From: Cephalopachus bancanus
Lineage: Eukaryota > Chordata > Mammalia > Primates > Tarsiidae
Direction of reading: 5' to 3'
Length of the DNA: 64,000 nucleotides
NCBI GenBank assembly: GCA_027257055.1
Contig: JAPVLO010000001.1
Span: 10,191,501-10,255,500, forward strand
Positions 24,513 through 36,300 of this stretch are shown piece after piece. The translations under genes were made by a program, and so were the position numbers. How positions within the stretch are numbered: the first letter of the stretch is position 1; each line of letters opens with the position of its first letter. The notes under the pieces are model-generated. The model worked only from the letters and a program-made list of their open reading frames with translations, did not search any database and was not told the DNA's origin.

Positions 24513-25131
24513 CCTAAGGGCTGATCATTTTGCCAGCCTCTCCGTTCAAAGTTTGATCCGTTGGCTTGATCTCTGTTTTTGATCCATCTGTATTATGTGC
24601 AGACGAGAGAGACTAGGAAGGGCACTGAAGAGGTGTAGAGAGAGTAGGTGTTGATTCATAAAAGGATTCATTTGAGGATTAGTCAAGTCTCACCCTGGAC
24701 ACAGCGGGTCCACATGGGTAGTGTGACTGGTGGAGTTTGCAATCTAAGGTCCATCTCTAGGCTGAAATTATCTTCCGGGGAAAAATATATAAGCACATAC
24801 AAACACACCCGTAGCCCTCTCCTCCTTCATCCTTCATATCTGATAACTGAAATGAAGTTAAAGTCTTTTCATTGATGAGACTGAGCCCTGTTTTCAAATA
24901 AAAATGAAAAAAGATAATACATCCACGAGAGAAGAAACTTCAAGCTGTCACTTACATGCCAGTAATCTTCCATGTTTGCAGGGGGAAAAAGATGCTTAGG
25001 TCACATCAGCTCTATTGAATTTGAACCTCTGGCTTCAGGTACAGGAAGCTCTATTTTAAAATAGGGCATCAAAGTTTGCAGAACTTTGTTAGTAGGCTGT
25101 CATAATTTTTAATACAATAACTTGCTTTCTA
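24513..25131. other. Unique intergenic sequence
   Basis: No gene or repeat recognised. Confidence 0.35.
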
Positions 25132-25146
25132 AAAACTCTATTTTTT

Positions 25147-25440
25147 TAAATTAGGAGTCTCACTCTGTCACCCAGGCAGGAGTGCAATGGCATGCTCACA
25201 GTCACTGAAGCCACGATCTGCTGGGCTCAGATGATCCTTTTTCCTCAACCTTCCAAGTAGCGTGAACCACAGGCACATGCCACCACGCCCGGTCAATTTT
25301 TAAAAAATTATTATTTATTGTAGAGACGAGGTCTCGCCAAGTTGCCCAGGCTGGTCTCAAACCCCAGACTTAAGCAATCCTCTCACCTCTGCCTCCCAAA
25401 GTGTTGGGATTAGAGGCATGGGCCACCAATCCTGGCCCCC
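25147..25440 (-). mobile_element. Alu, full length, minus
   Basis: Target-site duplication AAAACTCTATTTTTT at about 25,132-25,146 and 25,441-25,455. Confidence 0.92.
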
Positions 25441-25487
25441 AAAACTCTATTTTTTAATACATAAAATGTATTTGTTAAAAAAGATTC

Positions 25488-25787
25488 AGTTGGGCATGGT
25501 GGCTCACACCTGTAATCCCAGCACTTTGGGAGGCAGAGGCAAGAGGATTGCCTGAGTCCAGGAATTTGAGACTAGCCTGGGCTGAATGACAAGACCCTGT
25601 CTCTACACTAAGTCAAAAAAAGGAGCCAGGTGTGGTGGTGCACACCTGTAGTCCCAGCTACTTGGGAGGCATGGGCAGAAGGATCACCTGAGTCCAGCAG
25701 GTCAAGGTTGTGGTAGCCATGATCATGCCACTGCACTCTAGCCTGGGTGACAGAATGAGATTCTAACTCAAAAATAAAAATTAAAAA
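25488..25787 (+). mobile_element. Alu, full length, plus
   Basis: Tail-to-tail neighbour of the previous Alu, 47 bp away and in opposite orientation; such inverted pairs are recombination-prone. Confidence 0.92.
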
Positions 25788-25930
25788 TTACATTCCTCTA
25801 AGAAAACTAGGCTTCCTTTAGTAGGCTGTGATTACTACTTTAGCAGCAGCTCTATCTTATGTGCTTTTAATGTCTTCTTCAATGCATCTAGCACAAGTTT
25901 AGACAAATGGGGAGACACCTTAGGAGATAG

Positions 25931-25985
25931 CAAATAAATAAAGCATATGACATAAATAAAATATATGAAATAAATAAAGCATAGG
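25931..25985. repeat. AATA-rich simple repeat
   Basis: Imperfect tandem copies of AAATAAATAAAGCATA. Confidence 0.7.
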
Positions 25986-26006
25986 TCTCTCAGTTTTTCT
26001 GTACAA

Positions 26007-26261
26007 TTTTTTTTTTTTGAGTCAGGGGTCTCACTCTGTCACCCAGGCTGGAATGCAGTGGCATGATCATGGCTCACCACCGCCTCAACCTCCTTGGCTC
26101 AGGTGATCCTTCTGCCTCAGCCTTCCAGGTAGGAAGGAATATAGGGGCACACCGTTTTTGTAGAGATGAGGTCTTGCTATGTTACTCCTGGGCTCAAGCA
26201 ATCCTCCCATCTTGACATCCCAATATGCTGGGACTATAGGCATGGGCCACAATACCCAGCC
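26007..26261 (-). mobile_element. Alu with internal deletion, minus
   Basis: Lacks part of the middle. Flanks CTGTACAATTTT and CTGTGTAATTAT are a probable target-site duplication. Confidence 0.87.
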
Positions 26262-27484
26262 TCTGTGTAATTATTAACACATCCTCTTAGTGGTTCAAAC
26301 AAGAGAAAGAAGTAGCAAAGTATATCAAATTTGTAAGAGAATTACTGCCTAATCTCATTAGATGAAATTTCTATTCACTTCTGATACTCAGTTTTGTTTG
26401 CACTAGCAAGGTAACTGACTGCAATTAAGTGGCTTATACTTAGGCATATTCTCTATTAGAAGCAAAAATTCAACTCTCTCTGCCTCTGGTTCTCGGGTCT
26501 GCAGCTCAAGACCACAGGTCCTGTACACACTAGCAGATACTAAGTCCTGTATTGGTGGCAAATACACGAATGAATGAGTGTACATTTACCTAGAACTTCT
26601 ATTAAACATGGAGAACAAAACTGTAACAAAGGGGGTTTCAGAATAATTGATTTACAATTATGTTTTTGACTTATTTCTAATTTCTAGAGTTGTCACCAAA
26701 GGGATGTGTAATGAATCAACAGTTGTTACTTAAACAGTGATAGTACTTTAAATATAGTAACACAAATACAAGGCTCCTTTTAGTATTAATCTTTCTCATC
26801 TATTTGCCTCTTATAGGTCTTAAAGCACAACACAGAGTAAAACTACAAACCAACTAGATAAGGGAAGCAACAGAGTGGAACACAAAATATGCATTTAAAC
26901 CAGAGAAAAAAAGAAATGGAATTGGCGGGCAACCTGACTGCATCTATCAACATTCCAAAAGGATCTTTCCATTCGCACAGCAATGCCAACACTAAGAATT
27001 TAGGTTAAGGATGTACTTGGAATTGTATCCTTAAATGCTGTGTGTATGTAAGGATGGGTAAGCTTATGCTGTGGTAACAAGCAACCCCCAAATCTTCTGG
27101 CTTAGCATTTTATTTCTCATGCAAAAAACATAGCACTACAGGCCAGCAGGAGGCCCTACTCCACACAGTCACTCAGGGATTCAGGCTGATGAGAACCACT
27201 GTTACCTTTGAGCTGTCATCTAGCATTTGTGATATCATCAGGAGATAAGGAGAACATGAAGAACTATGCTTCACCATGTCATTCTGATTCCAGCCCATTG
27301 TCCTCAACTTAGGTTTAGTAAGGCTGAAAAAAATAGCAGCATATCTCAATTATCTGATGAGCTCTGCAGTCCAAAAGTTATTCGTAAGTTATCAAGTGTA
27401 GGAGCTTAAGACCACATTTTTTCAGTAGCTGAGGATTTAAATAAACAGTCATAGCTTGTAGGTGTTTGTTTGTTTGCTTTTTTA
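26262..27484. other. Unique intergenic sequence
   Basis: No gene or repeat recognised. Confidence 0.35.
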
Positions 27485-27501
27485 AAAAGTAGATATCTGA
27501 A

Positions 27502-27790
27502 GCCGGGCTCGGTGGCTCAGCCTGTAATCCCGCGCCTTTGGGAGGCTGAGGTGAGTGGATTGCCTGAGCCCGCGGGTTCGAGACCCGCCTGGGCAGCGAG
27601 ACCTCACCTCTACAATAAAATCAAAAAAATCAGCCGGGCATGGTAGCGTGCGCCTGTAATTCCGGCTACTTGGAAGGTTGAGGTGGAAGGATCACCGGAG
27701 CCCAGCAGGTCGAGGCTGCGGTGGCCGGGAGCGGCCACTACACTCCAGTCTGGGTGACAGAGTGAGACTCCAACTCAAAAAAAAAAAAAA
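27502..27790 (+). mobile_element. Alu, young local subfamily, plus
   Basis: CpG-rich and little diverged, with a perfect target-site duplication AAAGTAGATATCTGAA at 27,486-27,501 and 27,791-27,806. It is one of the best copies for a subfamily consensus. Confidence 0.95.
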
Positions 27791-27967
27791 AAAGTAGATA
27801 TCTGAATGTACTGTTGAGGAAAGATCTCCCAGATATATTGTTTACCAAAAATACATGGCATGAAACAGTGAGTATAATGTGACCTCTATAGTGATAGTTT
27901 TTTAAAAATGCATTTATATGCAGGTGTGCATACAATATTTTTTCTAAACAGATAGACAACACTGTTT

Positions 27968-28092
27968 TATTTTTTTCAAGATGAGGTCTCACTATGTTGC
28001 CTAGGCTGGTCTTGAACTCCTGGGCTCAAGAAATCCTCCCACCTCAGCTTCCCAAAGTACTGGGATTACAGGCATGAGCCACTGAACCTGAA
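27968..28092 (-). mobile_element. Left Alu monomer (FLAM-like), minus
   Basis: Only AGATGAGGTCTCACTATG to GGCATGAGCCACTGAACC; AACCTG is duplicated at its edge. Confidence 0.75.
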
Positions 28093-30224
28093 CCTGACAA
28101 GATTCTTTATGATGGTGACTTAGATGGATGGAGGGGAAGACAGGAAAGGAAACATACTTTGTAGCCAGATACAAGTACAGTACTGTTTTTACCCAAAAGC
28201 TTTATAAACAATAAAAGGATAAATGTACTAGATTAGATAGCAGGTTATATTATGAAATGCTTGCTAATGTTCTCAAGATTGACAATGACATCACAGTTAT
28301 ATGGGAGGATTTTGTCTTCTGAGATGTGGGAAGTATCGTGAGGTCTGCAAATGCTTCAGCCAAAGACTGTGTGTGTACAAAATATGTATACATCCACATA
28401 CATACATATACTCGTACGGACACACACAGACACAAACAAGTATGCACATATGTGCAAAACGCCCACTATCAAAGCTACATGGAAGATGTCTGGGAGTTCC
28501 TTGTTCTGACTCTTCTGTCTATATGAAAAATTTCAAAGTAAAATGCTGGGACAAATAAAAAGAAACAAAAGGATAAAAAGCACATCACATCTTTTGAACA
28601 CAGAGAGCTCCACATATCTCCAGTCTTCCTGCCACAGGGCTCTTTGGAACCCAAAGATGACTGTATTTCTGATGTTGGAAATCAGATCTGGTCATCTGAA
28701 ATCAAGAAGCATCCCAGCACACACAGGTGACGGTGGTCTGCAGCAGAAATGTTCTCTAAAAGGATCTCTGTTCAATGCTAGTAAAAGCTGGGGTGACCTT
28801 ATAAAGCACCGCCAGACTCTTTAAACTGTTTAATCACCGTCGTAATCACAGTACCTGCTTGGCCGGCAATGCTGTTGAAAATATTCTCTTGCCATATTTC
28901 AAAAACTTTTCTGAAATCTGTTCTTAAAGTGAGCCTCCATGAGACCCTTAAAAACCGTACACAGGGGGCTGAAAAGCCGTATGACTTGAATCCATTCTCT
29001 TGTGGGTCCTTAAGGCAGTGGTGACCCAAGGAGAAAGCACAACCCTCCAGGTCACTCCCTGGGAGGCGAGATAGGCATGCCGCATTTCCAGTGGACAGCT
29101 GCCTTTCCCCATGTGGTTAATGATCAGGGCACACGAGGGTTTATGCAGCCCACTCACTGTCTTATGCACAAACGCTATTGCGTCATCCATAAACACTAAT
29201 GTCTCTCTCTTTTGGGGGGCAATTCTCTGCAGCAAAAACCCTGTCTCTGCACGTAGGGTGAAAACTTCAGAGAACGAACCATCAAGGTCAATTTCCCATG
29301 GTTTAACAAAGCACCCCGTAGCTCTGGAAACAGGGAACGGCGCTTCCACCATGTTCAGGAGACATTTTTATAAACCCATGTGTGACTGCCACATACAATA
29401 TGAACTTTTGACACACACGCTTCTGGAAAACGGTGTGTTTCTCGTCTTTTCCTGACACCCAGCCAACAGTATAGAGGAATCGACTGGTGTAATTTAAAGT
29501 GTGATTAACGCAGTCATTATTTTTATCTGAAATATTTAAGGGATTTGGTAGGAGACCCTTATCTTTTCCCTCCCCGTTTACAAGGAGGAAAGTTAAAAGG
29601 CAGGTCCTGGGCTTCGCAGGAGGGGCCCTGAACGCTCGTCTGAAATGCTTATGCTGCACGAAGCCCGTAGGTCACTCTGGCAAGCATCCCAGATGCTCAG
29701 ACTTCATTTTTGTTCCTACTGTTTTTGAGCCCAGCACTAACTACCGTTAGCAGACATAAAGCTCTCTGCCATTCTTTCCTTAGAACTAGCTACAAGAAAA
29801 CTACCAATTATAGCCAAGAAACAGTCTTTCGAATACACATACACATTGTAATGTGGGCTGGAAACCAACTGGAAACTTTCTGATTTGCCCTTTAGGGCCG
29901 GAGGCAGGCACTTAAGGCAAACTCCTAAGACGTTTTGAAGAACAGAACAGCTATTCTAAATTTAGCTTCCTAACCAGCCAGTTGGCATACATGCAATGAA
30001 AGATTTAAAAGGAAAGAAATTGAATCCACAGCAACAGAAGACATAGGTGGATAAAAGGAAGGGCACCCATAGACAAAAACCTTTCCAAAAAGATGCTCAA
30101 GGAATATGAACAGGGAGTGGTTACAAGCCTTACTACTTTCTTTCAAACATGCATCTGAGATGTACCTAATTTCTCTTCATTAAAGTTTTAAAATAGCTCA
30201 CTGGACTGTGAATTTCCTTTTATG
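28093..30224. other. Repeat-free unique block downstream of EFNB2
   Basis: About 2.1 kb with no interspersed repeat that I can recognise, only a short CA/TA-rich patch at 28,368-28,450. No coding gene is supported. Its freedom from Alu in an Alu-dense region makes it a candidate for conserved non-coding sequence; that is inference. Confidence 0.4.
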
Positions 30225-30285
30225 TGATAATCTTTAGTATTTAGCACATTGCCTGGCATACAATAAGTGCTAAATAAATGCATGC
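30225..30285 (+). mobile_element. MIR or L2 tail, plus (probable)
   Basis: TTGCCTGGCATACAATAAGT followed by GCTAAATAAATGCA is the typical end of an old MIR/L2 copy. Confidence 0.5.
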
Positions 30286-30434
30286 CATATAAGCAGACAC
30301 ATTAACGTGTGGACATGCACACACACGTGCGTTCACTATGTAGAAGCTTCTAGACTCAGAGACAAGCAAGAGTCTGCTTGGGTGTGCTGATTTTTTAGTG
30401 TCTTGGCCTAGTCTAACAAAAAGGTTGAGGCTGA

Positions 30435-30705
30435 CTGGGTGTGGTGACTCAAGCCTGTAATCCCAGCACTTTGGGAGACCAAAGCAAGAGGATTGCCTGA
30501 GTCATGGGTTCGAGACCAGCCTGGGAGACTTGGTGAGACCTCGTCTCTACAATAGATCAAAAAATAAGCCAGGAATGGTAGCGCAAGCCTGTAGTTCCAG
30601 CTACTCCGCCTGAGCCCAGCAGGCCGAGTTTGTGGTGGCCATGAGCATGCCACTGCACTCCAGCCTGGGCAACAGAGTGGGACTCCCACTCAAAAAAAAA
30701 AAAAA
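30435..30705 (+). mobile_element. Alu with right-arm deletion, plus
   Basis: The right arm lacks about 20 bp after CAGCTACTC. The target-site duplication is AAGGTTGAGGCTGA and AAGTTTGAGGCTGA (ending at 30,434 and 30,721). Confidence 0.92.
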
Positions 30706-30721
30706 AAAAGTTTGAGGCTGA

Positions 30722-31728
30722 GGGTGGCTGAGACCAGCGCTGCTTCTGCTCTTTCTGTATCATGACCCTCTATCCCTCTATTTACCTTTAAGTGTTCTGG
30801 GCCAGTAAACTAATGAGACACTGTTTTGGGGTTTGCTGTGTTTTGAAGCTACACTTCAAAACGAGATGCGTGTAATTGAGTTACATCTTAGGAAGTCTCC
30901 AGAAGCATCCAGAAGAATGCACATTACAGACGGTCAGCCTCAGAGCGGGAGCAGCTACGTGGCTTGCCTTGGGTCACACAAAGACACAGCAGTTCCAGAG
31001 AGCGATGTCCCAGATCCCAGAAGCTGTGTGCTTTCTCAGTACGTAAAGGCATCTGAGCTATACTGAATGACTTGTGTCCAGCAAAAACGTTTCGGGTTAC
31101 ATTTGCTGAAACCTCTCTCACGTCCTTTTCTCATCTTGTGTTCCATACGGATACTCAGTTGATAAAGAGCTAAGAGACCAAATACCTAAGGCCCCGTGGA
31201 AGTTGTGGCAAGCTGGGAGCCCGTCCTGTGGCATTTTTCCCCTACTTGATGGATTCTAGAGATAGAAGTTAATTCCTGCTACCTTTTTTTCTTCCTTTAA
31301 TGTTGCCTTTTGAAGCCACTGCACAAAAATGACATGCCTGGGATCCTGTAGTGTTCAGCTAATACCCCAGTCAATTTTAAGCAATTTTCTTCGATAACAT
31401 CGATCTCCCATACTGCTCTTGGTCGTTTTAAGAGAAAGAGTCATCATTCCTTTAAAAACAGAACGGCACTTAGTTAAGAAATAAGAGTTCTATGATCAAC
31501 TAAAATATTTTTTTAATTATGCAGATCTCTGTCACAGACTACAGAATTAAAGGTATAAATTATAAAAAAGGGATAAGAGCGTGTTCCAGATACCAGCATG
31601 AAAAAAGGTAAATTACTAGGTAAATTACTCCACGGAAGAGAAAGTAAAGTTGTACTAAGTTAACTGGAGGAAGTGAAAACCTCCATCACCCAACACATTG
31701 CCTGGCTCATGGCGGGTCCTTATAAAAT
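30722..31728. other. Repeat-free unique block
   Basis: No gene or repeat recognised. Confidence 0.35.
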
Positions 31729-31737
31729 ACTCAAGTA

Positions 31738-32139
31738 GCTGGGCGCGGTGGCTCACGCCTGTAATCCCAACACTTCAGGAGACCGAGGTGAGAGGATTGA
31801 CCGAGACCAGCCTGGCTAACTCGGCAGGACCTCATCTCTACCATAAACCAAAACATCAGCCAGACGTGGTTGCATGCACCTGTAATCCCAGCACTTTGGA
31901 AGGCAGAGGTGAGAGAACTGCCTGAGTCCAGGGGTTCAAGACCGACCTAGGTACTTGGCAAGACTTCATTTCTACAATACATCAAAAAAATTAGCCGGGC
32001 GTGGTAGTGCACACCTATAGTTCCAGCTACTTGGAAGGCTGAGGCGGGAGGATCACCTGAACTCAGCAGGTCCACGCTGGGGTGGCTGTGATTGTACCAC
32101 TGCCCTCTAGCCTGGGTGAGACTCAGACTCTAAACAAAT
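31738..32139 (+). mobile_element. Trimeric Alu (left-left-right), plus
   Basis: Three arms in a row: a first left arm (31,738 to about 31,859, GCTGGGCGCGGTGGCTCACG), a second left arm (about 31,860-31,993, with its own TGTAATCCCAGCACTTTGG), and a right arm (about 31,994-32,139). The outer flanks ACTCAAGTAG (31,729-31,738) and ATTCAAGCAG (32,138-32,147) look like one target-site duplication around all three arms. Confidence 0.85.
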
Positions 32140-32309
32140 TCAAGCAGAAGGAGGTGTTGGATGTGCTAGGACTCTGCTTGCAGTGACCTGAAAATGTTTC
32201 AAAGAAAGATAAAAAGATTTTGCTTAACAATGAGCGATCAAGGGCTAGCAGCCCAAGCGTCCAGCTCCTAGGGCTCCATCACTGTGTGCTCATTGTTAGA
32301 TAGTAGTTA
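32140..32309. other. Short unique sequence
   Basis: No feature recognised. Confidence 0.35.
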
Positions 32310-32325
32310 GGGCTTCTGGGATTTT

Positions 32326-32606
32326 TTTTTTTGAGTTGGTGTCTCTCTCTGTCGCCCAGACTGGAGTGTAGTGGCCGCTCCCGGCCACCGCAGCCTCGAC
32401 CTGCTGGGCTCCGGTGATCCTTCCACCTCAGCCTTCCGAGTAGCCGGAATTACAGGCGCGTGCTACCACGCCCAGCTCATTTTTTGATTTATCGTAGAGA
32501 TGAGGTCTCGCTGCCCAGGCGGGTCTTGAACCCGCGGGCTCAGGCAATCCACTCACCTCAGCCTCCCAAAGGCGCGGGATTACAGGCTGAGCCACCGAGC
32601 CCGGCT
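32326..32606 (-). mobile_element. Alu, young local subfamily, minus
   Basis: Perfect 16-bp target-site duplication GGGCTTCTGGGATTTT at 32,310-32,325 and 32,607-32,622. CpG-rich with the subfamily diagnostics. Confidence 0.95.
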
Positions 32607-32622
32607 GGGCTTCTGGGATTTT

Positions 32623-33109
32623 GATTCCAGCAAGGGTTTGGAAAGCGGCAGAGCTCAGAGCTGGGGTAGCCGGTTCTTGGTGGAGGCCATGGGAGGAGGG
32701 GCAGAGGAAGCAGAGAGAGGGGTGGGGAGTTGGCTGGAAGCTTCTCACTGGACTTCAGAGTCTTGTCTGTGGGACACCGGGACACACAGAGGCTTGCATC
32801 GAGAGCCTTTGATGCTGCTAAAAATGGCAATGGCTGCTTCAAATCCTGCAAAAAGCCCAGAGCGACCTTGAAGAGCTTTGAGTCCATCCCTCTCACTTCT
32901 CAGGTGAGGTTGCTGAGTTACGGAACATGAAAGCATAGGCCACAGCATGAGGACACCGCACAAACAGAGCCAGGAGCCAGGTCTCCCCTGCCAGTCACTT
33001 AGCACATTTATGAACTATTGACAACTGGCCAGACCCTGTGTTGGTATAATTAGTCATCTTTCCCTGGAGGTGTCTTGAGGGGACTGGTTGGTTTTTTGTT
33101 TGGTCTTTT
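32623..33109. other. Unique intergenic sequence
   Basis: No gene supported; several short overlapping frames on both strands. Confidence 0.35.
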
Positions 33110-33408
33110 CTTTTTTTTTTTTTTTTGAGTCGGAGTCTCATTCTGTCACCCAGGCTGGAGTGCAGTGGCATGCTCACAGCCACCCCAGGGTCAACTTGCT
33201 GGGCTCAGGTGATCCTTTTGCCTCAGCCCTCCAAGGAGCCGGAACTACAGGTGTGTGCCAACACGTCAGGCTAATTTTTTTTATTTATTGTAGAGATGTG
33301 GTCTCGACAAGTTGCCCAGGCTGGTCTCGAACCCATGGGCTCAGGCAATTCTCTCACCTCGGCCTCCCAAAGTGCTGGGATTACAGACTTGAGCCAACAT
33401 GACTGGCC
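33110..33408 (-). mobile_element. Alu, full length, minus
   Basis: T16 head, GAGTCGGAGTCTCATTCTGT start, both arms present. Confidence 0.92.
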
Positions 33409-33410
33409 AC

Positions 33411-33670
<260 letters not shown>

Positions 33671-34020
33671 TTGTTTTTTTAAACCCGCCTGTTTTAAAAA
33701 TTATAATTGATTTCATAGGTAGAATGATTTTTAAAAGATTCCATTGATCAATTTATCAAAGTATAAAAATCCTGAACTGAATGTATCCTTAGCTTTTGGG
33801 GAACAGGTTACAAAAAATCGATTCATCTACCTGGCTTGCTATATTTTATGCAGTATTTTAACACCCCTTCCCTTAAATGACTGATGCATGATTCTCTACT
33901 TAAAATAATGAGTAGAGGCAGGAAACACCCTTTTTCCACTACAACATTGAAAATTTGCCTTCAAGTAAGTTGAGTGTAAATGTCACAAACGAAATCCAAA
34001 TCCAACAAAAATAAAAACAA
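33671..34020. other. Unique AT-rich sequence
   Basis: No feature recognised apart from the A-rich target site of the next Alu. Confidence 0.35.
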
Positions 34021-34305
34021 GCCGGGCTCGGTGGCTCAGCCTGTAATCCTGCGCCTTTGGGAGGCTGAGGTGAGTGGATTGCCTGAGCCCGCGGGTTCGA
34101 GACCCACCTGGGCAGCGAGACCTCATCTCTACAATAAATCAAAAAATCAGCCGGGCGTGGTAGCGCATGCCTGTAATTCCGGCTACTCGGAAGGCGGAAG
34201 CGGAGGGATCGCCGGAGCCCAGCAGGCGAGGCTGCGGTGACTGGAAGCAGTCACTGCATTCCAGTCTGGGCGACAGAGTGAGACTCCAACTCAAAAAATA
34301 AAAAA
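34021..34305 (+). mobile_element. Alu, young local subfamily, plus
   Basis: GCCGGGCTCGGTGGCTCAGC start. Target-site duplication AAAATAAAAACAA on both sides. Confidence 0.94.
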
Positions 34306-36179
34306 ATAAAAACAAATGATTGAAGCAGAACATTCAACTTAGTGTCCTTGGTACTGGGGTGGAAATTATGTCTCCTTTAGATGCAGCTGAGGACCAATTG
34401 GCCACCCAACCAAAAAGTAGGGTAATTGTCCCTTTTTAAACATGTGTTAGGAAAGTGATTTTTACTACTTGGGATTTTTTTGTTTTTTCTCTTGCTGCTT
34501 CTCCTCTGGGTTGTGTCCAGAGGCTGAGAGTAAAATGAACAAGTGTTACCCATCGAAGAATATTTTTTGGGTTTTTTTGGTTTCATATCCATTGTGAACC
34601 TTCATCACAGGGTTTGAATGGGCATCTGTTTTACCAGAAAAGGAACAGATAATAGAGAGAGCTTCTCCGAAGAGGCCAGGGCAGCTGCTAGCTGACACAT
34701 CACAGGGTAAGGCAGAGCAGGGGTCTTACAGCAGTGGGTGGGGCTTACCTTTCAGACAGAACAAAGAGCGTCTGGATCTACAGTCTCAGCAAGAAACTTC
34801 TGCTTGTGAGATTCCTTCTTCCCAGCTGAAAAGAGTAACAGCTGGTCACATCTTATTCCTCTCTCAGCAGCACTTGGCTTACTTACTCCCTTTGGAAAAC
34901 GAGGTCTCCAAAACAAGGTAGAAACGATGACATTGTGTCTTTGGTAATTTACGTTGAAATTGAGGCCACGGAGTAAACATGGAAAACGCATCGTTTCACT
35001 GTTGTGCCTCTCTTTTACCCAGACGAATCAGAAGTGATCTTGGTACATGGAGTGAAGTGTTCAGTTAAGTTACTTGACTGTAAATTGTGCCCCTAAACCT
35101 AGATCTGCCACCGAGGGCAGCCAGGTTGATTGGGATAAAATGTTGGGATGGATGGCACTACTGTTCTGGCACCAGTGAAATCCATGGGCCTCCGGGAAGT
35201 GCTCGGTGTTGCGGTGTTGTTGTTGTCATGAAGGAAAGCATTTATGTAACAAACATTCCTTTAGTACCAGTACTGCCCTAAGCTGCATATCCCTGGTTCC
35301 CAGGCCAGCCTTTTGTCAACATCTCCTGGGAACTTTTGAAACATACATGGTTGGTTTCTTAGCCTCACTGGGGTGTGACCCTGGGCAAATCACATCTGGG
35401 AAATCCTCTGGCTTGTTTCCTGATTTCAGGGACCTGTCTTATCCTCCCTACCTAAAATCTCACTCCCTATGGTGAGGATTAACCCAAGATCTTGTAGAGA
35501 GGGATCTTAGTACTCAGATCTGGAGGCTGATGAAGTGCTCTGCTGCGGTGGGATTCTTGGAGGTTTTAAAAACTCCCCAGAAGAGGACATCGATCAATCT
35601 CAAGATCGCGAGACTACAAGAGGTCTGGAAAATGCCCCCAGCCCTGAGGACTCACAACCACCTTGGCCAGGAAGATGAGCATCGGAAACATGGTGAGACT
35701 CACAACTGGCCTCTGGCTCGCCCTTTATTCAGCTATCGCAACACGCACCTTCATCAATGTTACATTTTTACCAAAAACATCTGACTTTTTCCTTCCCCCT
35801 GAGAGTATTCTGTGAAGAAAAATGAAGCGGCAGATAGCAAACTACTTTGCCTAAATGGAAACTAGGTCGATTTGGAATTAAGGGTAAGAGTCCATCTCCC
35901 TCTTTTTCCCATCACAGCTAACTTAGTAGGGAACTCTTCCGACTGTGCAGGCCCAGGCACAGCTAGAGACATTTTCCGTTGAGGATGATTAGGATTCTAT
36001 AAGACTTTATTATATTATTTGTGAAATGTGAGTTCAATGGTTTTACGGGGACACAAATGGGACTCACGGCTCTTGGCAACATTAATATTCATACTATATG
36101 CGTGTCCTCATTTGAAAAGTGACCACGCGGTGTCCCCAGATAGAAGCCTCTGGATAACTGTAATTTTTGAGAAATAGAG
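34306..36179. other. Repeat-free 3' flank of EFNB2
   Basis: About 1.9 kb with no transposon or gene recognised, between the last downstream Alu and the EFNB2 poly(A) region. Confidence 0.4.
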
Positions 36180-36260
36180 TAAAAGGAGGCAAATTAAAAT
36201 AATAAACCAAAAGGAAAGAAAAATGAAAAGGAAAAAAAAAAGAAGAAGAAAAGGAAAATA
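36180..36260. repeat. A/G-rich tract just past the EFNB2 3' end
   Basis: An almost pure purine stretch on the plus strand (AAAAGG, GAAGAAG and similar). On the EFNB2 transcript strand it is a long U/C-rich run directly downstream of the poly(A) signal, so it may help 3'-end processing or termination. That role is inferred from position only. Confidence 0.6.
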
Positions 36261-36294
36261 CGTTGAAGGCGCTTTTTCCATAGGAAAAAAATAT

Positions 36295-36300
36295 TTTATT
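36295..36300 (-). terminator. EFNB2: EFNB2 polyadenylation signal AATAAA
   Basis: TTTATT on the plus strand reads AATAAA on the transcript strand. It lies at the expected end of the long 3' UTR, in the context AAAAAAATAAAATATTT. The DNA just downstream on the transcript strand (36,180-36,260) is very U-rich, as expected of a downstream element. Cleavage would fall at about 36,270-36,285. Shorter 3' ends may also exist. Confidence 0.75.
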
